Origin: Bryoerythrophyllum caledonicum | Taxonomy: Eukaryota; Streptophyta; Bryopsida; Pottiales; Pottiaceae | Assembly: GCA_963971425.1 (NCBI GenBank) | Contig: OZ020515.1 | Span: 10,246,291 to 10,310,290 of the forward strand | DNA: 64,000 nucleotides | Reading direction: 5' to 3' | Shown here: one piece after another, positions 35,068 to 48,500 of the stretch | Layout: every line of letters begins with the position of its first letter | How positions within the stretch are numbered: position 1 is the stretch's first letter | Program-made: the position numbers and the translations under genes | Notes under the pieces: generated by a model | What the model was told of the DNA's origin: nothing | What the model saw: only the letters and a program-made list of their open reading frames with translations | Databases searched by the model: none

Positions 35068-35705
35068 CATATATATATATTATTTATATTATATATAATA
35101 TTTATATATAATATTTATATATAATGTATGACTATTTTTATATAAAAATAATCAATAATCAATACTAGATTTTTGGATTTGCCCAAACTCAACTTGTACC
35201 CTACATGTACAAATTGTCCTTTAAGGATTAAGACAAATTTTATGGTGTTTTAGCACTCAAATTTTATAGGGTTAGCACTCTAAATGTTTTTGATGAGCTG
35301 AATTTTTTTTAGACTATGAAATTTGCCACTCTTTACCATCACAAACTACATGATGTACTGTACAGCACTATACAACATCTCAATTTTTTGCACCATACAT
35401 CTCATTTTTTTTGCACTATACATCATCTAAATTTTTTTGCACTGTACAACATTTCAAATCTTTTGAGTAACTTGGTAAAGTGCTTGAATTGTGCACCCTC
35501 CAACAATAGTAGCTTCAGATAACATAGATTTTCATCAAGTGTTAGAATTTTATTTTTTTAAACAGTACTCTTAAAATCATTTAGAAGTCACTATCTATAA
35601 TTAAAAAAAACTTCAAAGGAAATTCTTGAAAATTGACACACAAAAACATGCCTCCCAATCTTAAAAAAACCCCCATTTTGGAGAATTCGGTCCTTTAGAT
35701 GTTAA
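34293..35705. mobile_element. TTAA-family element, long copy with TA microsatellite
   Basis: The left end TAAATCCCTAAAGGACGG and right end CGGTCCTTTAGATGTTAA are imperfect inverted repeats. The right subterminal part (GAAAATTGACAC followed by CCCCCATTTTGGA) matches the right part of 16082-17037. A long TA microsatellite (about 35007-35064) and an extra end-like TTGTCCTTTAAGGATTAA (35214-35231) lie inside and suggest nested insertion. Confidence 0.55.
35007..35064. repeat. TA dinucleotide microsatellite
   Basis: A long uninterrupted alternating TA run, followed by degenerate TATATAATAT sequence to about 35140. Confidence 0.9.
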
Positions 35706-35916
35706 AATTTGCTTACATTCTGATTTTCTAGCTTGGATTTATCATATGTGCTAGCTAAAAACATGCTTCACTAGAGCCACAAGTACATCAAGGATGTCCA
35801 GGCACACCCAAGTATGGTGTAACTTATCATATTCCATGGTCTATTTAAACGTGTTAGAGTTTTCCTGTGGGTAAAAGGGGCGGCCTTGCATGTTACCCCA
35901 TATGTTGTGGTCTTAT

Positions 35917-36270
35917 AAGGTAAGCCCCCCATAACCAACCAAAATCCATAATCAACGCCTATAAAATTGGGGTATATCCAACCCTCTTCTGTCCCATTAC
36001 CACCAAGTCAGCTCCAAATGGAGGTTCGCTATCACTCAAGACCCTTGCTTTTGGTCGTTGGTTATGGAGGGTACCTATTGCTAGCCAATCACTAAACATG
36101 GGTGCATAGTTCAAAAATTCATAACTAATTCAATTTTCATCGGAAAAATATGAAATAACTTGGGTTGGATTTGTAATTCTACTGACTATCACTGAAAAAT
36201 AACAGTATAATTATCTTTTCTCTCCATATATGCACATTCCTTAACTTGTCGGTTTTAGGGGGACTTATCT
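35917..36270 (+). mobile_element. 355-bp inverted-repeat MITE, copy 1
   Basis: It starts AAGGTAAGCCCCCCATAACC and ends GGTTTTAGGGGGACTTATC, which are imperfect inverted repeats of one another. The interior (GGGGTATATCCAACCCTC, TCAGCTCCAAATGGAGG) is shared with the copies at 56199-56556 and 59972-60325. Confidence 0.8.
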
Positions 36271-37359
36271 CAATAGTAATCAATTCCAAACCGCTTGGAA
36301 AAGGTGTAAAGAACTACCGGTCAACTCTTGGGAAATTTGAGGTCTATTAGAGTTATTTGTAAAGGGAACCGGTCTTTTATCCTCCTTTTTTCATAGGAAT
36401 GAAAATCTAACATGTATTTGAGTGTAGCCGCAAAGTAATCATGTGAAATAAATTCAGGATTTGAGGGTTTTATGGAGGTGTCAGTTACCACAAATGGCAC
36501 AAATCTCCCAAAAACAAACAAGAATAGTGTTGAACAGTGTTGGCTCATTGGACCAGTGTGGTATACATATTCGGCAAAGTTGCTGACATGGCTGACTTGA
36601 ACAATGTGTACCATGTGACAACACTCGGCGCTCAATAAAAGCCAGGCTCAAACTGGAGTTTGGCAATTATGGGGCTCAAAAACTAATATGTCCAGTGTTC
36701 TATTCAAGGTCTACACTAAAAACCTCCCAATGGACTCGGCGACCCTGGCTTTTCCATTTTACAGGTCAGAAATTGAGGATTTGGGGTACTTTGCGGAATA
36801 CTCTATTGTATGGACAAGCTTTGTGATATTTAGAGATGTAAGACAACCTTTTTTTTTTTCGAAGTAGGATGAAGGTTGAGTGAGCTCCGTATTTTCTGGT
36901 GAGGGGGAGTGCGGAACTTAGTGTCAAATCAAACAACATAGGCCACAAGGAGTGCTGGACCTTGTCGAGAGCCCCTATTTTGCATCTGATTTGATTATAG
37001 GGTTAGGCCTGGGAAGCAGGCTGTGTTGGAAAGGCTCACAAGCTCCAGATCTGAGGTTTTAGTGAGGAGATCGAGGTACTTTGGAGTAGGATTTTGTGGA
37101 GAGTTTTAGATCTGAAAGCTTGGGGACTCGTGTTGGACACAGATCTACTCTTCAAAGTACCAACATACCTGACCGCCCTAATCTGTGAGAGGTTCCGGAT
37201 CTGCAAGCCGCCTACAAGCCCCACACCCTCCGAGCCAGCGCCACAGCATACAACATTGGAGGAAGAACCAGCAAACTTGGGTCCAGGAGCTATGGCGCAT
37301 CATATCAGGCTATTTCTTACCTACACACCTTCTTTTCATTTTTTCTCATCTTAGTATTA
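36271..37359. other. non-coding stretch left of the LINE
   Basis: No gene is supported. The 5' end of the LINE probably lies in its right part (after about 36960), but no target duplication was found to fix it. Confidence 0.35.
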
Positions 37360-38367
37360 GTGTGTTTTGCTTGCGGCTTCCTAGTACACTTTAAACTCAC
37401 ATCAACACCAACAGTATGCTCACTAGTGCACACACCTGACCATGAAGAACACAACACTCTCACACACATAAAATTTGCTCGCAAACACAACGTTAGCGCA
37501 CAAGTAAGGAAATGCCAATTTGTCCAACGCAATTTCAATAAGAAGTCATACAGGCTAAGCACCATCCACCTAGCTAACACCGACATAGGCACATTGTCTA
37601 GACCTCTAACAGGAGATTCAGTATCTCCACAAGTGAACGGACTCTGCAGCAATACAGGATTGTGTGCCGTACCGCTGCGTCGCAGCAGAGACCCCGACTC
37701 TGCGGATTTGAAGTCCACGATCAGAGGGCAAACACGCAATTTGCTGAGGGCCGCGAGCAAGACGAAATTCTACAACGCAACGAAGTACATCAGAACAAGA
37801 CCTCAACCGCACCTACAAAGCAGACCAAAGCAAAACAAAGACCAGCACCAACACACGCAAGATGGAAGCATCTCGCCTAACCCCGAATGCACACACTCCA
37901 CAACAACAAATCTAGGTAAGTTTTCTAACACCCTCAATTACTGTTGTTCATATATTCATGCTGAGAAGAAACATAACGTACATCATAACCACGAGATTAA
38001 TAGAACTGAATCCATAGCATCCATAGCAGCAGTTCATAACATCAGAAACACAAGTAGTAGCTGCTATACCCGCACTAAAAGTAAAAACCCTAACAAAACC
38101 CTAGTAAAACAAAAAATAAAACAGCGTAAACAGCCAGTAGACAAAGTAAGGCAGTACGTACCTGTGCTTCGAAAAAATCTTGTCTGGATCCTAAGCTACA
38201 GCCAGTACCAAGGAGATTCGACCCAAAAGCGCCTGGGACAGTGGTGCCGTAGTCAACCTGCACGGGGAGTGAAGAAAATCAGCAAACATTGCCGCCAGCC
38301 CAAAGACGAAGACACCGACACGACCAACACGAATCAAGACTACGTAAACACCAAAGAGGACCAATAC

Positions 38368-40652
38368 ATGAAGGAGCTGCAGGACGAAACCAAGCAAGAA
38401 GTAGCTGTCAAGGAAAGAAGGGACTCTGCACAAGCAAGACGAAGCCGAAGAACCGCAGAGGCCACCCAAGAAGACCGAAACCAAGACAAAGTCGAAGACG
38501 AGCCGCGAGACCACAAACAGAGGCAGGAAGCAAGAGAGCGCGAGAAAGAGGCTGCAGCAACAAGCCCAAGCGAGAGAACCCAGCACAACAAGACCAAGAC
38601 ACATCAAGATCAGGAACGAGCAGCAACAAGACCAAGAAATAGAAGTCCGAAGAAGCGAAGACCGAAAACAAACAATCAGGAGCAGCGAGGTCAAGAGCGA
38701 GTACGCGAAACGAAGAACCAAGTGCACCAAGACCAAGAACGCGAAACATACACAACAAGATCAGGAATCGCGAGGCGGCTAACGGGAGGCAGCGAGACCA
38801 AGTGGACGTCAGCAGGAGCATTTCCCCACAGCCACAGCCCCGGGCAAGAGCAGAGGAGCGACCCCCCGAAGCCACAGCCCCAGGCGAGAGCAGAACGCGC
38901 GAACAAGACTTATACGGGCCTCCACTGCTCGGCGAGAGCGGGGCTCCTCCTGAATTGGGCCGAAGGAACTGTAGGAGAGGCGGAGGACACAACCATACGG
39001 GACGCCCCAGTGGCAAACGGCTACCCAGCCAGCATGGCAGGCAGCTCCAGAAGGACTGGCTCCAGCAGCGTTGACATGGAAGGCCTGGAGGAAAGTCCCA
39101 TCAGAGCACCATCAAAGGGTACAACGGAAGCCAGTAGCCACAAGAAGAACAAAGTCTCGATCACGCAAAAAGGTAAGTCACTACACGAAACAGACTCACC
39201 AAAGTTCAAATTTTGGTTGGATTTCCAGGACATGGAGACCTTGGCATTGGAGGACGGTGCCGAAGAATTGTACAGCGGTGAATCCATAGGGGACATGGTC
39301 ACACGTGGAATGAAGGCGGAGGAAGCTATGAAGGTATGCAACGCAAGAGTGGCCTTCCCCCGAATTCCACAACTACTTTACTCCATGGTAACAAGCGATG
39401 GAATGGGCCAACATTTCAACATCACCCAAGTCCCCGTTGACATCAAAACTAGTGAGAATTTTGGCCTCTCCCTTGACTTTCACATTGCCATCTTCTTCGA
39501 AACACCTAAAAACCCACTCATGCATGATGTAGTTAAAAAATGGTTGTAGAAAGACTAAAGAAAATGAACATAGCCTTAGGGGAAGACCTTATCGATCCAA
39601 TTGCTATCCAATGCTTAAGCATTAAGAATGGGAAAACTAAAGGGGTTTGGGCCGGTAACATTAAGTTGCATCTCCTCAAACCGGAGATTGATGGGCTAAT
39701 GCTACTCAAAGGCCTTAGGCCTTTTATTCTAACCATTGATGATGAATGTGTAGTTGGAAAAGTGTGCAAGTCCTATCATGGCATTGCCAAAGGATCTAAC
39801 CTCTCCGTGAAGATCAAGTGTGACACTTTGATAGGAGTTTCCGCTCAAGTAGTGTTTAAGGAGATACTTGGCAATAGCTTCCATCGTGGCCACAAGTTTG
39901 AGATCTCGGGCGTCCAAAAAATGATTGGAGACTCACATGCCTTTGTCATTGCCACTACCCCCCAACAAGTGAAGAAAATACTAGCACACCACATCACCAT
40001 GCGAAGTAAAGTCTTGGAAGCAAGACAAGTCCTTGACACCAAAGGACCAAAAGGTAATTTCGAAACCAAAGCCCGAAAAGATGCTTTAACACTGACCTTA
40101 TCTCCCCTTCCTATTCGTTTGGACCTCGCAAACACTACCCATGAAATATACAAAGTCATGGGAGGTACTAATGTGCGCTCTATTTGGTTTCATAGGGACA
40201 ATGGCACTCACCACAATGGTAGTGCAAACGTCCTTTGTGCTAACCCAATAGTGTATAGGACTTTTGTGAAGAAGACTCACGAAATAGGGGGAAACTTTGT
40301 GGATTTCGCACCACATAGAAGAAGCTTAGAGGGGGTAGACCCTCCCACCGCCGAACAAGTGAAGGAGTTTGGGTTTGAAGACATCAACACCGCAATTGTC
40401 AATACCATCACCACATTCAACATGCAAGAGAAGAATGAGCACATCACCAAGAAGAACATGGTGGAGTTATTGGAAGAGAACAACAAGAAACTAAGACAAG
40501 AGAGCAAGGAGTACACCGACAAACTACACGACGAATTGAAGACTCAAATGGAAGGCATCCAAGAATCAATGTTAGCCACCCTCCAAAGTATGAGAGCATT
40601 CTCGGGAAGAATCAACAATCCAAGAATTGAAGAAAACCGGCCAAACATGTGA
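38368..40652 (+). pseudogene. LINE ORF1-type protein in two overlapping frames
   Basis: The first frame is open from 37360 but has no ATG until 38368 (MKELQDETKQEV). It runs to TAG at 39547-39549. The second, in the -1 frame, begins at 39540 within the overlap and runs to 40652. Joined, this is about 760 residues. The N-terminal part is a long Arg/Gln/Glu-rich disordered basic region. The middle contains FWLDFQDMETLALED and FGLSLDFHIAIFFETP and spans the frame change. The C-terminal part ends in a coiled coil (MVELLEENNKKLRQESKEY). No known RNA-binding domain is recognised. Position upstream of a LINE ORF2 on the same strand makes ORF1, a nucleic-acid-binding partner of the retroelement RNA, the best guess. 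Confidence 0.6.
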
Positions 40653-41845
<1,193 letters not shown>

Positions 41846-42229
41846 GAATAAAGTGTCTGTTCGTTCCACTACTAAGACCATGCCCATAGGACAAGGAATT
41901 AGTGAGCTGGAACTACTTCCCTCTCTCGAGGATAGACACTATGTAACAAGAAACCGAAGAACCACAAGTCAACCAGCCAACCAACGAATCACAAACCAAG
42001 CAACTAGCCAATGAACTAACCTCAAACAAGGCAAGTAGTCAAAAACCTTAAAACCAACTAGTCATGAAAATCAAGGCGGGGGGAGAATTTAGGGGGGGAC
42101 CTGTGTGTTTGGGAGGGCTTGGTTGTTTTCGATTTTGCGTTTATGTAGAAGAATGGACATGGCATGTTGGATAGCTATGGTGTTAATGTTTTTAAAGGAT
42201 GTTTTAATTGTTTCTCAATTAGTGGGCAA

Positions 42230-42230
42230 T

Positions 42231-42277
<47 letters not shown>

Positions 42278-42309
42278 AAACAACAACAACAACAACAAAA
42301 ACAACAACA
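42230..42309. repeat. interrupted AAC repeat
   Basis: AAC units with two AAAAAC interruptions, forming the right flank of the nested minus-strand LINE copy. Confidence 0.9.
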
Positions 42310-42312
42310 TAT

Positions 42313-42850
42313 ACAAAGACGAATACACACAATCAAATAAACAAAAAAGAAAATACCAAAGCCACATACAAAACCAAAAAACTCTAAAACAAAACAAAAA
42401 ACCCATCTACTACAAAACACTAATACTAAATATGTATACCAATATAAAACCAAATACAACCACATCTACACACCCAATATACAAAGACAACCACACAACA
42501 TCAAAAAATACATACATACACACATACACACATACAAAGAAGAATACATACAATCAAATAAACAAAAAATAAAAAACCAAAGCCACATACAAAAACAAAA
42601 AATTCCAAAACAAAACAAAAAACCCATCTACTACAAAACACCAATACTAAATATGAATACCAATATAAAACCAAATACAACTACATATACACACCCATAT
42701 ACAAAGACAACCACACATCATCAAAAAAACACATACATACACACATACAAAGACGAATACATGCAATCAAATAAACAAAAAATAAAATACCAAAGCCACA
42801 TACATAACCAAAAAATTCCAAAACAAAACAAAAAACCCATCTACTACAAG
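42313..42850 (+). repeat. tandem 215-220-bp monomers in the LINE 5' part
   Basis: Three head-to-tail copies begin near 42313, 42533 and 42746. They share ATACAAAGACGAATACA, CAATCAAATAAACAAAAAA and AAAACCCATCTACTACAAAA. The third runs directly into the first, degenerate 2A module of ORF2. Tandem monomers upstream of coding sequence recall the promoter monomers of some animal L1 elements. Promoter function here is inference. Confidence 0.75.
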
Positions 42851-42871
42851 ATACTAACACTAAATAGAAAA

Positions 42872-42895
42872 GACTTAGAGACTAACCCAAGACCC
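42872..42895 (+). other. degenerate 2A site, copy 1
   Basis: Reads DLETNPRP where a working 2A peptide needs D-x-E-x-N-P-G-P. The Gly codon has become AGA (a G-to-A change), so ribosome skipping is not expected here. The residues after it (MPNALKRHLALHKKN) parallel those after the intact copy. Confidence 0.8.
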
Positions 42896-43732
42896 ATGCC
42901 AAACGCTCTAAAAAGGCACCTTGCCTTGCACAAAAAGAATACCAAAACACATTTTTTACCAAACACCATAAAACTACAACCCGAATACGTGCACATAGCC
43001 CAAAAACGTGCCCCCCTCTCTAAAACAACACACACAACACATCAACAATATAATGACACATACCCATTTATCGCCATATACTTAAATCAAAATAATAAAC
43101 ACCCTCCATCCCACATTTTTTACGCCCTAGGAAACCATGAAAAATCAATACACAAGGTATCATATGTTTTTCTACACAGTCAAGCCATACCTTCCTCAAT
43201 TAAAACAATAAAACTAAAATTCCCCTACCTCCCTAACACTAGTATCAATGAATCAATGAATATAAATAATGAAATACATACTGATACAAACACCAAAACA
43301 AACACCTTTTTAATACCCAACATAAATACTAACACAACTCCATACGAAAGTGACTTAAATACCCCCGCAAATACCAACATAAACCCATATACAAATATCT
43401 TTACACATAATATTCACATATTCAAAAAACCAAACACAATCACAAAAATAGAAAAACAAACATACACACACCTACACATCATTAATAAAACAACAACCAC
43501 TAAACAAATAAACACACGAGCACAAAATTGGTTAAAAATAAATTCAACTACACCCACTATAGAAATCAATAACAAAAAATTCATTACCCACATACTAAAT
43601 ATAAACAACCACCTCCCCCCAAACAAACAAGACCTTAATAACATAACTAAGTCTAAAACAACTACTATACAAAAAATAAAAACGCTAACATACAATACTA
43701 AACAAACACAAAACAAACTCTTACTACTTCTA

Positions 43733-43762
43733 GGAGGAGACATAGAAACCAACCCCGGACCC
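43733..43762 (+). other. 2A ribosome-skipping peptide, intact copy
   Basis: GGDIETNPGP followed by Met-Pro, preceded by a Leu-rich stretch (LLLLL), matches the 2A consensus D-I/V-E-x-N-P-G-P. In 2A peptides the ribosome skips the Gly-Pro bond, releasing the upstream product and continuing. Here it would separate the N-terminal module from the enzymatic polyprotein. Confidence 0.85.
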
Positions 43763-45394
43763 ATGCCAAATATACTAAAAAGGCACCCTACATCACACAA
43801 GAAAAATGCCAAAATATACTTCATACCTAATACCATAAAACTACAACCGGAATATGAACACATTGCAAAATCCTTTGCACCCTTTTTAAAAAACACACAT
43901 ACATTACACCACACACATAACACCACACACCCAAACATTGCCCAATACATACAACAAAAAAATATGGATCCACCTCCCCACATTCTATATGCACTGATAA
44001 TCACTACTCACCCAAACATCGATAAATGTAACCATCTCTTATACCCACAAAATTTGAACACAATTACATGGGCCAATACACTTCTACAAACTCTACAAAA
44101 CTTACAAAATCCACCAGAACGACACATTTTCACTACACACTCGTATACTAAATTCCTAGTAGACAACCAAAATATTATAAACCATGAGAATTCAATACAT
44201 AAAAGATTATACGACTTCTTACACAGTCAAGACATACCACCCTCAAATGATACAATAAAACTAAAATTCCCTTACCTCCCTAATATACTCATAAATGAAT
44301 CACTAAAATGTCTACACCCTATACCAGAATACATCCACCCACCCCCACCCCTTCCCTACATCCCTCCTCAAAATCATAACATTAGATCAAACCAAGAAAA
44401 AACATACATAATCACATGGAATGCCTCCTCACTAAACACTGCCCTTCCTAGCTTACAAACTTTAGTCACAAACACAAACACACCACCAGCCCTTATAGTA
44501 ATACAAGAAACAAAACTAACCGTCACAAAATCCACAAAATATATACATAATATATTTCAAAACTATAAACTCATCTTTAACAATACACATACACTTACAA
44601 GATGCATGCAACAACGGAGACCATACACTCCGGGCCGAGGTGGCCTCCTTGCATTAATACACAAAAAATATACATTCCCAGGCAACATCAACAAAATCCC
44701 TACCCCAATGCACATATCACCATACATTCAAATAATCAAAATCGCTAATCACCCACTACAACCGTCGTTAATCTTTCACATGTTTATGCCATCCCATCCC
44801 GAAGATATTAGATTTCTCTTGGATATACAAAACACTATTACATCCCAAATTAATAATAATCCCAATCATTCATACCTATTATGCGGAGACTTCAACAGAG
44901 ACATAGCGTTAATTGGCCGCCAAAATGGAAACCATCACACCCCCCCTCAAAACCTAGATTACCAATGGCGTCGCTTCACAGAAAACTTAAACTTCACTTA
45001 TATCAATACCGATACACAATTCTCTAGACAGGGTGGCTATAATTATGGTGGTTGGAGTCTAATAGATGGATTCTATATAAATACAAACAACAATACACAA
45101 TGCACCTCTTCAACAAACAAAGATATTATTCTCAACTCGGACTACTCAACCGTACAATTGCACATTCCAAATAACACACTAATTAGTAGAACTCCTATAA
45201 CCCTAAACAAAGACACTATACGTATACTCAACCCCATCCCAAAATCCAACATAGAAAAATTCAACATAAAATTCTTCGAAGAAAACTCCGTACGAATAGA
45301 CTCCCTCATAAACACTCTTGAAAATAATAGTCAATTTACACAAGCACAATGGCAAGAAGCATGCGACACCCTAGACAAACTCATCAAAAAAATC

Positions 45395-45520
45395 TCTGAC
45401 ACACTAGAACAAACTTGTAGAGCTCTACCTGTAGAGTATATTGAGCTCTACAATACACTAGAACTACACTACAGGTAGAGCTCAATACACTAGAACAAAC
45501 TTGTAGAGCCCAATACCTCA
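45395..45520 (+). repeat. local duplication and inversion inside ORF2
   Basis: ACACTAGAACAAACTTGTAG occurs twice (about 45400 and 45487), with inverted CTACCTGTAGAG / CTACAGGTAGAGC pieces between. This 85-base rearrangement ends the first ORF2 segment and explains the loss of frame between the APE and reverse transcriptase parts. Confidence 0.7.
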
Positions 45521-48500
45521 AATGACAAACAGAACTTCTCAACAAGGCGGGTACCTACCCCGCAAACTCTCTAAAACTTGGAAACAACACTTAACCACAT
45601 ACCATACCATACGCAAAACCATTAGAATTGTAAAAAACAACCCTCAATGGCATAACCATCCAATATACAATGAACTACTAACTCTACAACACATCCAAAT
45701 CCCTACCCCGCCGCCTCCGGACCTTCCCCACGATACATGGATAAATGATATCGCGCTAATTGCAAAAAATGCCAACATACAAGCCCGGAAAGTAATCACA
45801 AATTACACCAAAGAAAACATTAAAAAAGCCATCTCAAAATACATACAACTATACGAAATCAGTCCAAAAAAAATTAACAAAAAAGTCTTTAAAAACCTTG
45901 AATCCCCGCCAATGGACTGTATCACAGATCAATATAATAATATTCTAACTAGCCCCGAAGACATTGCGAATGAAATATTCAACCAACAAACAAAAACCAA
46001 TAGACCAACAGTACCAACATGTAATTATCAACATACAATAGAATGTACATGTGCAATACGCCAATACCCATGGCATGACTTGGACGAATATACTCTTGAT
46101 AAATGGGGCAAACCAGAAATTCCAATACATAAATACCTCAACAGAGCCACATACGACACATGCCTTCAAAATCTTGGAAATAATAAAGCCCCAGGCCCAG
46201 ACCGCATACCAAACTCAATACTCAAAAACATGCCTCCAAGATTTCATAAACTTTTATTCGTATTCTTCTCTCACAGCTATAAACAAAAACAAATACCAAA
46301 CTCATGGAAAACAAGCACAACAATTTTACTATAGAAAAAAGGCGACTCTTCAATGCTACCCAACCATAGGCCAATTGCACTAGCTAACACAATATATAAA
46401 TTCTTTACCAGTACACTCACCTCCATATTATCCTCATACGGTGAAAAATTCAAAATCCTACATGATAGTCAAGAAGGATTTAGAGCAGAGAGAAGTACCG
46501 CACGACAAATACAAACTATAATAGCCGCGCTAGAAGAGGCAAAATTTACTAACCAAGATATATACATATTATACGTGGACTTCAAAAATGCCCTTGGCTC
46601 AATTGACCATGCCCGACTTCTAGCAATAATGATAGACCTTGGGTATCCAAAAGATGCAACTACACTTGTTGGAAACATCTATTCTCAATCATCTACTTGT
46701 TATATCGGTGAACACTTTGGGAAAACAAAACCTATATCCATCCAAAGAGGAACTATACAAGGGGACACCCTCAGCCCATACTTATTCATTATATTTTTAG
46801 AACCACTACTCAGATGGCTAGAAAGAATCAATTTTGGGTACACTTTTGGCACATCATAGGTCACAATAAACTCCGCCGTATACGCGGATGACCTAGCCAC
46901 CATAACTAACAAAATCAAATCAATCCAGATACAACTAAACAAAATTGATAGATATTGTAAATGGGCCGGTATGGACATAGGTGTCCCAAAATGTGCCGCT
47001 ACTGGATGCCCAAACAAATCCAAATTGAACCCTACCACTTTCAAAGCCCTAATGCAAGCCTCGAACATCAATTACCGCAATCAACCGATCCCCATACTAC
47101 ACCAAAATGAACCATACATATACTTAGGTATAAACCTTGTTCCCTCGCTAAAATGGAAAATCCAAATCCACACCACAACGACGAAACTCATCAAACAATG
47201 CAAAGAACTAACAACATGCCCAGCCACCATGAAACAAAAAATAATAATGGTGGATACCGTACTACGCCCAGGGGTGGCATACAGTTTCTACAGTGTACCA
47301 TACTCTATACCAGCTATCAAAAAACTTGATAAAAAAATAATAGCCATACAAAAAACCATATGTGGACTACCAAAATGTATGTCAAATGCAATAACCCAAC
47401 TTCCACATAACCTATTTGGACTAGAAGCTTTCTCCCTCAAAAATGCATATCTCCGATGTATAGGCGAACAACTGCAATATGCTTTAAACGATAAAGGAAG
47501 GCTTGGGAAAATATATAATGGACTAACTCATTATGTCCTTGCCCAATATGGTGGCGCCGAAAACATACCTAGAATTAAAAAATAATGACTGCTTAAGATC
47601 ACCAATAACACGAACATTCTTCTTATTAAAACATATAGCTAAAGTCCACCTTAAAAGTACACTGCCAAACTTCCTCACTAATCCTACAACACTAGAAATA
47701 CTATGGCGCCAAGAAACACTAAACCACAACACACTAAATTCCCAACCCTCCCAAAAGCTCCTACAAAAGCTCCTCTCAAAAAATATTTTTGAACTAAACC
47801 AAATTACTTTACCCAACGGCACACACATCATGAACAATGAGGACTTCAAAACCTACCATTTCACCCCATCCAAACTAATAAAAAAACGCCCTAAATATTG
47901 CTAAACAACTATTTTTCCACCCTACTTGCCCCACTACATGTCACACTCCTTGTAACATACATCCCTACTCTCACATACTTAAAGATTCCTTCATCACCCT
48001 CAACAATAGCATCATCCCAAGAAATATCCCCACACCAATCAATCCCCCTAACCCTCCACATACACACCACCCCCGTCCCCCTACATACATCCCCAAAAAC
48101 CCTACCACATATCCCATTAATAACATCATACGCCATAAACATATCCAACACACAGACACAAATAACATACAAACTACCTACACAAAATATTTATGCCAAT
48201 GGCAACACAATGATAATACATACAATAAATGGCTCCCCCAAAGAATCAATTTTCCACGGCACGATACCAATACCTCCACACATAACACCGAAAAATTAAA
48301 ACAATACTACCAAACGATCCAAAAGAAAATATACTCAGATATCATCCTTGCCCACCAGCCACAAGAACAATTTTTAGACTCAAGATCCGTAACACCACCC
48401 ATAATTATCCCACTCTTAAACATCTACACAACAGAATGCAACCCCGAAAATGATATCCTTACATCCTCAAACACAATTCAAATAGATAACAATCAAGCAC

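Noticed and set aside
38191..39016. Long minus-strand frames opposite ORF1
   Set aside because: Leu/Ser-rich shadows of the Arg/Gln-rich ORF1 sense frame.
39520..39560. Programmed -1 frameshift as the firm explanation for ORF1
   Set aside because: The slippery site is imperfect and the element is full of other breaks, so an A-run indel is simpler. Kept only as a question.
42105..42572. 155-codon frame with a poly-Asn run
   Set aside because: It is the antisense of the truncated LINE 3' end followed by AAC repeats and monomer sequence.
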